NCBI RefSeq assembly: GCF_014193895.1
Contig: NZ_BLZR01000001.1
Location: 1,922,001 to 1,986,000 of the forward strand
Reading direction: 5' to 3'
Length of the DNA stretch: 64,000 nucleotides
DNA from: Clostridium fungisolvens
Lineage (GTDB): Bacteria; Bacillota; Clostridia; Clostridiales; Clostridiaceae
The notes below the pieces were generated by a model. That model was not told where the DNA came from, did not search any database, and saw nothing but the letters and a program-made list of their open reading frames with translations. Position numbers and translations under genes: made by a program. The stretch's first letter is position 1. Every line of letters begins with the position of its first letter. This document shows, piece by piece, positions 8,009 through 16,592 of this stretch.

Positions 8009-9073
8009 TTAAGAGCTTTGTTCTTTATTTCTATCGAATAAAACTTTTCCAGGACAAACTTGAGATTGGCCAAAATACTTGCATTTTGCACAGCTTAAAC
8101 AAGCTCCAGTATCTTTTCCTTCTTTAGCATCATTTGCCCAATTAGGGTTTATAAGGACACCTCTACCGATATCTATTATGTCTACCTTTGTTTCATTTAA
8201 TATTGCTTCAGCTATGGCAGGAGATTTAATGCTGTTAACTGCGAATACTGGAACTGCAACCACTTCTTTTATTTTTTCTGCGGCAAATACAGTATGAGCG
8301 TATTTATATCCTTCAGCTATATTTACAATCTGCTCGCTTGCAAAACCAAAAGAAACATCAAGGAAGTCTATTCCGTTAGCATCTAGAATTTTAGCGTAAT
8401 GTAGTCCATCTTCTAGAGCTGGTTCGAAACCGGCTAAACGAATTCCAACAACAAATTCATGTGGAGTAACCTTTCTAATTCCATTTATAATTTCTAGTAC
8501 AAATTTTTCAGGATTGATGCCATATTCATCAGTTCTCTTATTTACATTTTTATTTAAGAATTGGCTTATTAAATAGCCATGACAACCATGAAGTTCGATA
8601 CCATCGTATCCAGCTTTATAAGCTCTTGCAGCAGCTTCAATAAAATCCTTTTGAATAGATTTTATATCTTCTATAGTCATTTCACGGCCAATAACAGTTC
8701 TAAAAGGTCCCTTATATTCATAAGCACTTGGACAAATTGGGTTTTCTGATATTGAAGTAACTCCTGCATGATGAATTTGGATAAATATTTTACTTCCTTC
8801 TTCATGAACTGCATTAACAATTTCTTTTAGTCCTTCAATTTGCTCATCTTTCCATATTCCAAGTTGTTTTTCCATTAGTCTTCCATCTATGTTGACACAA
8901 GTAGCTTCTTGAATTATTAATCCTGCGCCACCTTTAGCTAATTCTCTATAGCGCTCTATATTTCCTGATGTTACATATCCATCTTCTGCTAGTCCAATAA
9001 CCATTGGAGGAACAGCAATACGATTCTTTAGTTTTACGTCCTTAATACTAAACTCTGAGAATAACTTAGTCAT
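8009..9073 (-). CDS. NADH:flavin oxidoreductase (old yellow enzyme family)
   Basis: This 354-aa single-domain FMN-dependent ene-reductase of the OYE family begins SEFSIKDVKLKNRIAVPPM. It carries IHHAG (FMN/active-site region) and HGCHGYLISQFLNKNVNKR at about residues 163-181, and the FMN-phosphate region DIGRG near 300. A cysteine-rich tail (CLSCAKCKYFGQSQVC) resembles the Fe-S cysteines of larger 2,4-dienoyl-CoA reductase types, but the second flavin domain is absent. The start is preceded by AGGAG. It is divergently transcribed from an HxlR regulator, which suggests electrophile- or quinone-responsive expression. The natural substrate is unknown. Confidence 0.88.
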   Translation of the reverse strand: MTKLFSEFSIKDVKLKNRIAVPPMVIGLAEDGYVTSGNIERYRELAKGGAGLIIQEATCVNIDGRLMEKQLGIWKDEQIEGLKEIVNAVHEEGSKIFIQIHHAGVTSISENPICPSAYEYKGPFRTVIGREMTIEDIKSIQKDFIEAAARAYKAGYDGIELHGCHGYLISQFLNKNVNKRTDEYGINPEKFVLEIINGIRKVTPHEFVVGIRLAGFEPALEDGLHYAKILDANGIDFLDVSFGFASEQIVNIAEGYKYAHTVFAAEKIKEVVAVPVFAVNSIKSPAIAEAILNETKVDIIDIGRGVLINPNWANDAKEGKDTGACLSCAKCKYFGQSQVCPGKVLFDRNKEQSS

Positions 9074-9132
9074 TAATCAACACTCCTATTTAACTATTCA
9101 TTTACTGTTAATATATTATTTGATATGCTACT

Positions 9133-9162
9133 ATTATAATTTACTAAGGAACAAAATAACAA
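9133..9162 (-). promoter_or_regulatory. Promoter of the OYE gene
   Basis: On the minus strand, TTGTTA (9157-9162) and TATAAT (9133-9138) are spaced by 18 bp, about 60 bp before the OYE start codon. Confidence 0.6.
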
Positions 9163-9166
9163 GTAC

Positions 9167-9180
9167 GCACATTTTTGTGC
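9167..9180. promoter_or_regulatory. Candidate HxlR operator
   Basis: GCACATTTTTGTGC is an inverted repeat (GCACA/TGTGC) just upstream of the -35 box of the OYE promoter and about 20 bp before the HxlR start. Its position would allow one bound regulator to control both divergent genes. Function is inferred from position only. Confidence 0.4.
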
Positions 9181-9201
9181 CTTAAGCCTGGAGGGATAAC
9201 T

Positions 9202-9591
9202 ATGAAGAATTGTTTTAAAGAAGTATCAGTTACAGATCATGAGGAATGTCCAGTTATTCAAGCACTTGAAATCATAGGGGGAAAATGGAGATTACCTATA
9301 ATATGGATGATTTCTGCTGAAAAAAGTATTAGATATAATGAGCTTAAGCGAAAAATACCTGGAATCACAAATATTATGCTCACTCGTTCATTGCAAGCTT
9401 TAGAAGAATATGGGTTGGTAAAAAGAGTGGAATATAACAAAATCCCCCCACACGTAGAATACTCCTTAACGGAAGCCTGCTATGAACTTTTACCTGCTTT
9501 AACAATTATAAATCAGTGGGGAAAAAAGATGTTGCCAATATTTAATAAAGGTAGTGAGTGTAAGAATATATCAGCAAGTAGTAGTAAATAA
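9202..9591 (+). CDS. HxlR-family winged-helix regulator
   Basis: This 129-aa protein has the HxlR signature CPVIQALEIIGGKWRLPIIW followed by a winged helix (residues about 40-95). C16 is at the position of the redox-active cysteine of quinone and aldehyde sensors such as YodB and HypR, and C4 is an extra one. The ATG at 9202 follows CTGGAGGG, so the upstream in-frame codon is not the start. It is divergent from the OYE reductase with a 128-bp shared promoter region and probably regulates it and itself. Confidence 0.88.
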   Translation: MKNCFKEVSVTDHEECPVIQALEIIGGKWRLPIIWMISAEKSIRYNELKRKIPGITNIMLTRSLQALEEYGLVKRVEYNKIPPHVEYSLTEACYELLPALTIINQWGKKMLPIFNKGSECKNISASSSK

Positions 9592-9639
9592 ACTAAGATA
9601 TATTAAAATTCTGGGTTGCGTTTAAGCACGTTATTGAAA

Positions 9640-10491
9640 TTAAAAATGGCGTAATTTCGAAGATTTTTTAGAATGCTTTCTGTCTTTAAGAAATAAAATA
9701 AGAAGTAATAGTGAGTATGTTATTGAAACTAATATAAAAAGGTATTGTGTTAAATAATCTATACTAAATTTTGAACTGATTTCGAAAGTAAAAACACTGG
9801 GCTGACTTTTTGGACCTATAAGATTCATAAAAAAGTCAGTTGCAAAGTGTAGCCCAATTGACATATATAAGGATTTGGTTTTTATATAAAGATACCCTAA
9901 AGTAATACCTCCAAGAAGTACAGAAGACAATTGGTAAAGGCTGTTATACCTAGTGCAATGAAAAACCATGAAGATTAAAGAACTTACTATAAGACCGAAC
10001 ATTTTTCCCTTATATCTTCCTAGATAATTAAGTAAAACTCCTCTGAAAAGCACTTCTTCGCATACTGAGGCAAAGAATGCTCTAATAAACATGCTTACTA
10101 CGAAAAATAAAACTATTTTTGAATCATAGTATTTGAAACTGGTGCCCTGAAAAAATGCAATTCTACTTAAAAATATCCATAAGTAAATTAGTAAAGTTCC
10201 AATAAATCCTATGGTTACTCCTTTAAAAATAGATTTACCAATAGCTTTATCTTTATTGAGCCCTATTGAACTAAAGAGAGTACCTTTACTATGCTTTCTA
10301 ATAATTATAAGCTGAACAATGAAGATTGTAGCTTCTAAAAGTACATTTCCTAATAAACTATCATTAAGTATATTTAAGCCAATACTTCTCATTGATGATA
10401 GCACTAGCTGTAAAGCGATTATAGCTATAATTGTAAGTACTAATGATTTTATGACAATACTCAAATTTTGATTAACTTGTGTCTTCTTCAT
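9640..10491 (-). CDS. CPBP-family intramembrane metalloprotease
   Basis: This 283-aa multi-pass membrane protein carries the CPBP (CAAX-protease/bacteriocin-processing, Abi) motifs: CEEVLFRG at about residue 145, FHCTRYN about 30 residues later, and a conserved histidine in GLHFATDFFMN. About seven or eight hydrophobic segments span the protein. Family members act on prenylated proteins, bacteriocins or peptide signals, but no peptide gene lies beside it. It runs against the neighbouring HxlR gene and stands alone. Confidence 0.85.
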   Translation of the reverse strand: MKKTQVNQNLSIVIKSLVLTIIAIIALQLVLSSMRSIGLNILNDSLLGNVLLEATIFIVQLIIIRKHSKGTLFSSIGLNKDKAIGKSIFKGVTIGFIGTLLIYLWIFLSRIAFFQGTSFKYYDSKIVLFFVVSMFIRAFFASVCEEVLFRGVLLNYLGRYKGKMFGLIVSSLIFMVFHCTRYNSLYQLSSVLLGGITLGYLYIKTKSLYMSIGLHFATDFFMNLIGPKSQPSVFTFEISSKFSIDYLTQYLFILVSITYSLLLLILFLKDRKHSKKSSKLRHF

Positions 10492-10950
10492 CTCTACTAC
10501 CTTTCTAAAAAACTAAATTGTTTTAAATAAAAATGATGCATTGAAATGTGAAAAAAATTACTAGATTATCTATACGCTGCATCACTTAATAACCACTTAA
10601 TTTAAATAATATGATCGAACACAGACAGTAATTATAATTTTTTATAATTAAAACTTTTTATAATTAAATAAATATAAAAATTTATAGGAAAAATGCAGGT
10701 TTGAAGATTGTTGAGTAAATTAAAGCTTAAATAGATGTTAGTCTTAATTATAATATTAGATTAGCAAAATTAACTACAAATGAATGATGAAATGACTAAT
10801 TATATATCTAAGTTAGTTACTTTAAACTTTTTAAACATAAATTGATAATTATTTCAATAATATGGTGAATATTCCTATGGTTGGTGTGTTATAATTCTTA
10901 TATATTATATCAGAGCATTATGTTAGCTTTTAATTTTAGGTGGTGTTTTA
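10492..10950. other. AT-rich intergenic region
   Basis: No supportable gene is seen. The sequence is very AT-rich, with short repeats such as TTTTATAATTAAA near 10640-10670 that look like low-complexity DNA. The promoter of the CPBP gene should lie at its left edge. Confidence 0.5.
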
Positions 10951-11028
10951 GTGAGATGTTTTTGTGAAAATGAAAGTTTTGAGTTAAAACTTGAGGCAGA
11001 TTTAGTCCCAGATCCATTATGGTATTAA
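10951..11028 (+). pseudogene. Possible 25-codon remnant of a zinc-ribbon protein
   Basis: A GTG-started frame follows AGGTGG and encodes 25 residues with a CFC pair, ending DLVPDPLWY and a stop. The CxC start and the PDPLWY motif recall the N-terminal half of short zinc-ribbon proteins, whose second cysteine pair would follow at once; here a stop codon comes instead. It may be a decayed gene or a chance frame. Confidence 0.3.
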
Positions 11029-11120
11029 GATTGTTAAATTACCACATAATACAGTGGTATTCTGAAAGAAGTTTATAAAATAATATAAACTAAAATTAGT
11101 TATAGTATAAAAACTTTATA

Positions 11121-11215
11121 GATAAACCACTTCGTAATAGAATTTATATTTTTTAATTCTCTCACCAAAACCCATGAGAGTTTTAATAATAGACTTCGGA
11201 TCGAACTGGTTCATC
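11121..11215. repeat. P1 palindromic element, 95-bp class
   Basis: The termini are GATAAACCACTTCG and CGAACTGGTTCATC, flanked by TATA and TTTA. The internal stem is AATTCTCTC with GAGAGTTTT. The copy at 50343-50437 has the same 95-bp length and shares the segment TAGAYTTCGGATYGAA near the right end. Confidence 0.85.
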
Positions 11216-11281
11216 TTTATATAAATCCCTTAGATAAGATAGAAATACATACAAAATAAAATAAAAGTAGGGGATAGTATT

Positions 11282-11980
11282 ATGAAGATTGTAGTTTTGC
11301 ACGGGCAGATGCACAAAGGCAGCACGTATAACATCACAAAACTTTTTTTAGACAAATTTTCTGATAAGAACCCTGAGATAACAGAATTTTTTATGCCAAA
11401 ACATACACCAGGCTTCTGCGTAGGTTGTTTTAATTGTTTTACCAAAGGTGAGGATGCATGCCCTCATGCTGACAAGGTACAACCTGTTGTAAAGATAATG
11501 GAAGAAGCAGATTTGATAATTTTAGAATCACCTTGTTATGTATTTGGGATGAGTGGTCAACTTAAAACTTTCTTAGACCATATGGGATATCGATGGATGC
11601 CTCACCGTCCACATGAAAAAATGTTTAGTAAAATTGGACTGGTTATTTCAACAGCAGCAGGTGCCGGTGCAAAGAAGGTTACAAAAGATCTAAAAAATAA
11701 TCTATTTTATTGGGGAGTACCTAAGACCTATTGTTATGCCAATAACGTTGGCGCTTCGAGCTGGGAAACTGTAAAACCAGAAAAAAAGAGACAAATAGAA
11801 AGTGAAGTAACAAAGTTAGTTGAAAAGATATCACGAGAAGTTTGCAATGTAAGGCCAGGAATTAAGACAAAGGCCATGTTTAGAATAATGAAGCTGAGCC
11901 AAAAGTCAAATGATTGGAATGCTACTGATAAAGAGTATTGGATAAAAAAAGGTTGGCTTAATGGAAAGAAGCCTTGGTAA
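11282..11980 (+). CDS. NADPH-dependent FMN reductase / iron-sulfur flavoprotein-like
   Basis: This 232-aa flavodoxin-fold protein has the FMN phosphate loop HKGSTYNITK (residues 11-20). It also carries the cysteine pattern C46-x2-C49-x2-C52-x7-C60, which matches the compact cluster motif of archaeal and clostridial iron-sulfur flavoproteins. It probably transfers electrons from NAD(P)H or ferredoxin to a small acceptor. The RBS is AGTAGGGGATAG. The PNPOx-like gene begins 29 bp downstream with its own RBS, so both are likely one operon. Confidence 0.8.
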   Translation: MKIVVLHGQMHKGSTYNITKLFLDKFSDKNPEITEFFMPKHTPGFCVGCFNCFTKGEDACPHADKVQPVVKIMEEADLIILESPCYVFGMSGQLKTFLDHMGYRWMPHRPHEKMFSKIGLVISTAAGAGAKKVTKDLKNNLFYWGVPKTYCYANNVGASSWETVKPEKKRQIESEVTKLVEKISREVCNVRPGIKTKAMFRIMKLSQKSNDWNATDKEYWIKKGWLNGKKPW

Positions 11981-12009
11981 AAATACATGGATTAAAAGGA
12001 GATTTGGTA

Positions 12010-12438
12010 ATGATAGATGAGCAGGTTATCTTTGAAAGTAAAGAATTAGTTGATAACTCGAAAATTGTAATGGTTGGAACTAATGGGGAAAGTGCTTATC
12101 CAAATATAAAGGCTATGATGAGGCTAGAACATGATGGTTTAAAGAAATTTTGGCTCAGTACAAATACATCAACAAAAAGAGTTAAGCTTTTAAAAGAAGA
12201 TGGTAAAGCTTGCTTATATTTTGTAGATGAAAATAAGTTCGCAGGATTAATGTTAATAGGTAATATCGAGATAGTAGAGGATAGAAAATATAAAGAATTG
12301 TTATGGAACGATGGTTGCGAAATTTACTATCCACTAGGTATAGATGATCCTGATTATACAGTGTTGTGCTTTACAACTGAGTCGGGTAATTATTATCGTC
12401 ATTTAAAAAATGTAACCTTCAAAGTAGAAGAAATATAA
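12010..12438 (+). CDS. Pyridoxamine 5'-phosphate oxidase-related FMN-binding protein
   Basis: This 142-aa protein of the split-barrel flavin-binding fold resembles general-stress PNPOx-like proteins. Visible features are the strand pattern IVMVGTNGESAYPNIKAM and WLSTNTSTKRVKLLKED, the region that binds FMN phosphate in the family. The ATG at 12010 has AAAGGAG at the right distance; the longer frame from 11974 would overlap the preceding gene. Partnering with the upstream flavoprotein suggests redox or detoxification work. The substrate is unknown. Confidence 0.78.
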   Translation: MIDEQVIFESKELVDNSKIVMVGTNGESAYPNIKAMMRLEHDGLKKFWLSTNTSTKRVKLLKEDGKACLYFVDENKFAGLMLIGNIEIVEDRKYKELLWNDGCEIYYPLGIDDPDYTVLCFTTESGNYYRHLKNVTFKVEEI

Positions 12439-12517
12439 TGAGGCTAAATAATAACTAAAAAAATATAGTAGTGATTGAGTATTCAGAACATAACTATAAA
12501 TAAAAGAGGGGCTAAGA

Positions 12518-12943
12518 ATGAAAAAGAATAATTGGGGAGCATATTTTTTGTATGCAGTAGTATTTTTTTGCTACATTGTACTAAGCAATAAGTTATTAAT
12601 ATCTTTTAATAAAGAGAAGCAAATGACGTTTCAAATCATGCCATTAATTTTATGGTCGATGTTTATTTTTATCCTATTAGGTTTATTACTTGGATTAGAA
12701 AAGCTTATATTAGAAAGGAAAAAAGACGGAAATTGGAAAATTAATTTGCCTAAACTTATTTTTTTGGGTATACCATTTCTTTATCTTTCTTTAGGCGTAC
12801 TTATATACTATTCATCTTTAATCCCACAAGTTTTATCTTACCCAATACAATTCTTTTTGCAGGATAATATTAATTTCTTTTCAATTTTTCAAGTGATTTT
12901 AGGTTATGTAATTAGTTCGAGTTTTATTAAGGTCGAAGACTAA
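12518..12943 (+). CDS. Hypothetical four-helix membrane protein
   Basis: I do not recognise this 141-aa protein. It has four predicted membrane segments (about residues 9-30, 42-62, 77-97 and 116-136) and a charged loop with KKDGNWK after the second. AGAGGGG precedes the ATG. It lies about 80 bp after the PNPOx-like gene and is followed by a terminator at 13005, so it may be the last gene of that operon. Confidence 0.65.
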   Translation: MKKNNWGAYFLYAVVFFCYIVLSNKLLISFNKEKQMTFQIMPLILWSMFIFILLGLLLGLEKLILERKKDGNWKINLPKLIFLGIPFLYLSLGVLIYYSSLIPQVLSYPIQFFLQDNINFFSIFQVILGYVISSSFIKVED

Positions 12944-13004
12944 GCAAATTTAATTTGAAAAAAAATTTGTGCAGCGATAAATAGGAAATTAATATTATGA
13001 ACAG

Positions 13005-13044
13005 ATACTGTAAGGTTCAGAGATGAATCTTACAGTATTTTTTA
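13005..13044 (+). terminator. Rho-independent terminator
   Basis: Arms ATACTGTAAGGTTCA (13005-13019) and TGAATCTTACAGTAT (13024-13038) pair over 15 bp with one G-T pair, followed by a T-run. Confidence 0.88.
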
Positions 13045-13111
13045 TGTTGAAAGACAAAAGTACTTAGACAATAAAATTATTGTAAAGTTACTATTTAAAC
13101 TACTTGTACTA

Positions 13112-13208
13112 TAGGGTTCCATTACGAAAACTTAAGTTATGCATGTTCGAAAAACATGCACCTATATTCTATAGACATGCATAACTTAATAGTTGAAGTT
13201 GGACCCTA
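13112..13208. repeat. P2 palindromic element
   Basis: This is a 97-bp palindrome with ends TAGGGTTCC and GGACCCTA and inner arms AACTTAAGTTATGCATG and CATGCATAACTT. A TGTTCGAAAA block in the left half is shared with the copy at 48676-48773. It abuts a P1 composite on its right. Confidence 0.7.
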
Positions 13209-13212
13209 GATA

Positions 13213-13295
13213 GATCAGCTCTAAATAAGATCAAACTAAGTAATTTAGAGTTAACAGTATAAGCAAATAAATTTGTATAGTAGAACAGGAATATC
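13213..13295. repeat. Degenerate P1 element (99-bp class, shortened)
   Basis: The segment aligns loosely with 1279-1377. Its end AGAACAGGAATATC matches AGAACTGGATTATC, and the following linker TATTCCGCTTAA matches TATTCCGCTGAA after 1377. The left terminus has decayed. Together with the next element it reproduces the composite seen at 1279-1483. Confidence 0.55.
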
Positions 13296-13310
13296 TATTC
13301 CGCTTAAGCA

Positions 13311-13402
13311 CATAAACTACTTCAATCCTTAGACTCAAAATAAAGATTTCGATGATTCTACGAATCTTTATTTTGATAAGTTTCAATAAAAAGTAGTTTA
13401 TC
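13311..13402. repeat. P1 palindromic element, 92-bp class
   Basis: The termini are CATAAACTACTTC and AAGTAGTTTATC. The internal hairpin is AAAATAAAGATTTCG with its complement. It has exactly the length of the copies at 1392-1483 and 45185-45276 and differs from them by scattered substitutions. Confidence 0.85.
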
Positions 13403-13578
13403 TATAAATGATAGTTGAAAACTCAATCATGATTTAGAAAATTATATGAAAATAGATATAAGGATATCAAGTTTATGGAAATTATTGGTATGAAGTGATA
13501 TAATTGTAAGCAACAAATAGGAATATAAAGTGCCATGTAGTAATACAGTAGTACATGGTATGTATTGGAGGGGTAATA

Positions 13579-14112
13579 TTGTCAGAGCCTTTAAAAGAAA
13601 ATCAAAACCTTGTGATTAGAAGAGCACTTACTGAAGATGCAGTAGAGTTAAATGAATTTTACAGAAACATAATTTTAGAAACTGATCATTTCGGTTATGA
13701 AGTTGACGAGTTTCATATTACTGATGAACAACAAGAACATACGATAAATATGTTTATTCAAGCAGATAATGCAATCTTACTTGTCGCAACCTTAAATGAT
13801 AAAATTGTAGGAAATTTATCTTTTAGAGCTGGTACTTCAAAGAAGTTTCAGCATGTTGGTGAATTTGGTGTACAAGTGTTGAAGGATTATTGGAACTTAG
13901 GAATTGGGAAAGAACTTGTACAATGCTTGATAAATTGGGCAAAAAAAAATGAAACGATTTATAAAATAAGTTTAAGGGTAAGAGCGGATAATAAAAATGC
14001 AATACATTTGTATAAAACATTAGGATTCATGGAAGAAGGTATTTTAAAGGGGGAAATGATGTGCAATGGAACCCTTCATGATTTAATATATATGGGGATT
14101 GTGGTAGATTAA
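13579..14112 (+). CDS. GNAT-family N-acetyltransferase
   Basis: This 177-aa acetyltransferase has a complete GNAT fold: a RRALTEDAVELNEFY start, the acetyl-CoA loop VLKDYWNLGIGKELVQ (Q/RxxGxG/A type) and the terminal NAIHLYKTLGFMEEGILKG. It resembles ribosomal-protein or small-molecule acetyltransferases (RimJ/YjbC-like). The TTG at 13579 is the probable start because GGAGGGG lies 5 bases before it; the ATG at 13555 has no RBS. The target is unknown. Confidence 0.82.
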   Translation: MSEPLKENQNLVIRRALTEDAVELNEFYRNIILETDHFGYEVDEFHITDEQQEHTINMFIQADNAILLVATLNDKIVGNLSFRAGTSKKFQHVGEFGVQVLKDYWNLGIGKELVQCLINWAKKNETIYKISLRVRADNKNAIHLYKTLGFMEEGILKGEMMCNGTLHDLIYMGIVVD

Positions 14113-14315
14113 GCGTGTACTTAAACCTCCATGGGTCACTTTAAATAGCTGCGTAGATTACACTTGTTAATATCTCTCATTTTAGTTGGAATTATATTTG
14201 TATTTTTTTAATGGGAAAAAGCCTTAGGTTAATTTGTTCAGAATTTATATTTAGAAATAACTATAAGAATGATCTTGGAATTCAGTGCAATAACAATAGA
14301 AGTAATTAAAGATTT

Positions 14316-14359
14316 AAAACACCGCACTTTTCAAATTTGAATTTTGCGGTGTTTTGTTG
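14316..14359. terminator. Terminator between the GNAT and YmaF-like genes
   Basis: Arms AAAACACCGCA (14316-14326) and TGCGGTGTTTT (14345-14355) are perfect and T-rich on both strands. It lies in the 390-bp gap between converging genes, which otherwise holds nothing recognised. Confidence 0.85.
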
Positions 14360-14501
14360 TACATTATCATTCCTGGAATTTTCGATTTCCATATAAATTA
14401 TTAGATGTTATAAGTAATTAGGAAATTGAAATTTTTGTATTATTGTTTTGATATAGTCTAGTTGATTAGAATAATAGTTATATTTAAGGGGGGCAAACAT
14501 T

Positions 14502-14783
14502 TTAGTATGGATATTTACTTGTTGTGTCACTAATGGAATGATAATGTTCTTCAGAGATATACGTTATTCCAGAAATATAATGAATATGTCCTCCAGGAAC
14601 TTGATAAGCTGGGCTTGTTTCAATGATGTAGTAGTGCCTATGCCCATCTTCATAAGCTGTGTATCCAGCTATATGATGCACATGAGGTACTCCAGTTGGA
14701 GCTGGTGAAGTTTCTCCCTTATAATCATGGCTATGGCCGTCATTAATAGATGTCATTCCTGAGTAAAAATGGGTATGATACAT
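14502..14783 (-). CDS. YmaF-like histidine-rich repeat protein
   Basis: This 93-aa protein is built of about five repeats of the pattern His-x-His followed by a hydrophobic/glycine strand and T-S, for example THFYSGMTSINDGHSHDY and GHRHYYIIETSPA. This is the pattern of the YmaF family of Bacillus and Clostridium. It has 16-17 histidines and no signal peptide or membrane segment. The dense histidines suggest metal binding or a beta-solenoid-like stack; no function is established. It is transcribed alone. Confidence 0.72.
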   Translation of the reverse strand: MYHTHFYSGMTSINDGHSHDYKGETSPAPTGVPHVHHIAGYTAYEDGHRHYYIIETSPAYQVPGGHIHYISGITYISEEHYHSISDTTSKYPY

Positions 14784-15044
14784 TTTTATACTCCTTAAAC
14801 AAATATTATATTTATAGTATATAGAACATATTATTTAAATGTTACTTCAACGATTTTTTAATTGAAGAGTTAATATAATAACTTGATATAATAAAGTTAT
14901 TTATAGTTTATGAGGAATGTGTTTATTAAGATATAATGCTATTCTGTGAAAACAAGACTATAAAAAGAAAAAAATATATAATACAATAGTAATGAAAATG
15001 AAAAGTTTTATTACCACTACGTACAAAATTGGAGGAAGAATCAT

Positions 15045-15242
15045 ATGAGCGATAGAAACGAATGTCCTGTTTGTGGTAGCAAGGAAATTGGTAAAGGGAT
15101 ATTAGGAGGAAATGATGTAGGTGCAAGAGTTATGCCTATAGGAAAAATTTTCACAATGGGCTCTGAGATAATTGTAATAATGTGTACTGATTGTGGACAT
15201 GTTTTGTCAATGAAAGTATTAGAACCTAAAAAATTTAAGTAG
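15045..15242 (+). CDS. Small zinc-ribbon protein
   Basis: This 65-aa protein has two CxxC knuckles, CPVCGSKEIGKG near the N terminus and CTDCGHV near residue 47, a standard zinc ribbon. Between them is a hydrophobic stretch (RVMPIGKIFTMGSEIIVIM). The RBS is GGAGGAAG. The function is unknown; similar small proteins of clostridia are annotated as nucleic-acid-binding zinc ribbons. The lipoprotein-like/TPR gene starts 45 bp downstream. Confidence 0.75.
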   Translation: MSDRNECPVCGSKEIGKGILGGNDVGARVMPIGKIFTMGSEIIVIMCTDCGHVLSMKVLEPKKFK

Positions 15243-15287
15243 ATAAAATGTAGATTATTCTTAAATATGATGAACAGGGAGAACTTC

Positions 15288-16361
15288 ATGAAAAAGAAGA
15301 AGATTAAAATTATTGTAGCTTCACTGATCCTATTAGCTTTAGCTATTCCTACTTCTGTATACGGATACAGTTATCATTCCTATGATGTAAATTTAAAAAA
15401 TGCAGAGACATTATTAGCTGATGAAAAATATGATGAGTCAGCGAAAGCTTTTCTAAATTTAAAAGCAAGTAAATTCTCTAATCGCGATGCTTCACTTATT
15501 GATACAAAGGTTAAATTAATTTCAGAATTAAAACAATCAAAAGAGGTTTTTAACTCTGCTGAAAAGCTTTTAGATGAAAATAAGTATATAGAAGCTATTA
15601 ATAGCTTAAAAAATGTAAAACAAATAGATAAAAGTAGATATGATAAAGCGCAAGAAAAAATTAAAGAAGTCACTAATCTTTACATAACGGACAATATAGC
15701 TAAAGCTAAAGCAGAAGCAGATAACAAGCATTATGAAAGTGCTATTGCATTTCTTGATACAGTATTAAAGTTTGACCAGAAAAATGAAGTAGCAAATAAT
15801 TTAAAAGTTACTTATAACAAAGAACTTCAAAGTATAAAAGAAGTAGAAGCTAGTAAACAAGCTATAGATCAGGCTTCACAAATACAGCAAGGTAGTACAA
15901 AAGAAAGCAATGGCACGAAAAGCAGTTCGGTTAATTCTACAGCTTCAAATAAAAGTTCATCAAGCAGTAATGCTAATAATACCGCTACCTCAAAACCAAC
16001 CAATAACACTACAACTGCAACAGATAAGTCAGGATATACTGTAACATATAATGACAGTTGGTTTAGAGTACATTTAAATTCAGGGGTTGCAACTCCTGAA
16101 GGTTTTGGAATTCAGGTTATTCAAGCTGGCTCACAACCTGGAGGTATATACTACAATTTTCTAGGAAACAATGTAAAATATCAAATAACTTTTCATCTGC
16201 CAAAAGGTGATTTTAAAGTTAGTGATGTATCATCAAATGATTTTCATTTAATTCCATCAGATATAGCTGGTTTGACTAAGAATCAGATTTTAAGTGGTGA
16301 TATAACTGCTGTTTATAAGGGAAAGACATACACTGGATCTTTTTCCAGGGTTATTAATTAA
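15288..16361 (+). CDS. Membrane-anchored TPR-like protein with extracellular C-terminal domain
   Basis: This 357-aa protein starts with KKKKIKIIVASLILLALAI, an N-terminal signal anchor. Residues about 35-175 form TPR-like helical repeats (AETLLADEKYDESAKAFL, then EKLLDENKYIEAINSL). A Ser/Asn/Thr-rich low-complexity linker spans about 185-245. A compact C-terminal domain of about 110 residues containing WFRVHLNSGVATPEGFG follows. The ATG at 15288 is chosen over 15267 because AGGGAGAA lies 6 bases before it. It is probably a cell-envelope scaffold; I do not recognise the terminal domain. Confidence 0.7.
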   Translation: MKKKKIKIIVASLILLALAIPTSVYGYSYHSYDVNLKNAETLLADEKYDESAKAFLNLKASKFSNRDASLIDTKVKLISELKQSKEVFNSAEKLLDENKYIEAINSLKNVKQIDKSRYDKAQEKIKEVTNLYITDNIAKAKAEADNKHYESAIAFLDTVLKFDQKNEVANNLKVTYNKELQSIKEVEASKQAIDQASQIQQGSTKESNGTKSSSVNSTASNKSSSSSNANNTATSKPTNNTTTATDKSGYTVTYNDSWFRVHLNSGVATPEGFGIQVIQAGSQPGGIYYNFLGNNVKYQITFHLPKGDFKVSDVSSNDFHLIPSDIAGLTKNQILSGDITAVYKGKTYTGSFSRVIN

Positions 16362-16404
16362 TATACACATGAATCATAAATTTAAAAACTGAAAGCTAAT
16401 ACTT

Positions 16405-16447
16405 AATACCGAGCCACCCAGAAATGGAGGCTACGGTATTTTTTTGC
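16405..16447 (+). terminator. Rho-independent terminator
   Basis: AATACCGAGCC (16405-16415) pairs with GGCTACGGTATT (16429-16440) with one bulged A and is followed by seven T. It ends the TPR-like gene. Confidence 0.85.
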
Positions 16448-16546
16448 GTTGAAGAAAGTAATTTCAGCGATCTTTTTATAAAAATTCTTACCACATAAAT
16501 TTAAAACAATATTATTAAAGCTAATTGAAATAGAATAGAAAAAGGT

Positions 16547-16592
16547 TTACACTTATATCAGATACTTTTATAAGTATCTGATATAAGTGTAA
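16547..16592. promoter_or_regulatory. Perfect 46-bp palindrome before the ROK gene
   Basis: Two perfectly complementary 21-bp arms (16547-16567, starting TTACACTTATATC, and 16572-16592) surround the 4-base loop TTAT. The right arm ends two bases before the RBS GGAG and 13 bases before the ATG of the ROK regulator. It could be an autoregulatory operator, or an mRNA hairpin pressed against the ribosome site; the first is usual for ROK repressors. Confidence 0.75.

Noticed and set aside
10640..10670. Direct repeats of TTTTATAATTAAA
   Set aside because: Low-complexity AT sequence without clear boundaries or further copies.
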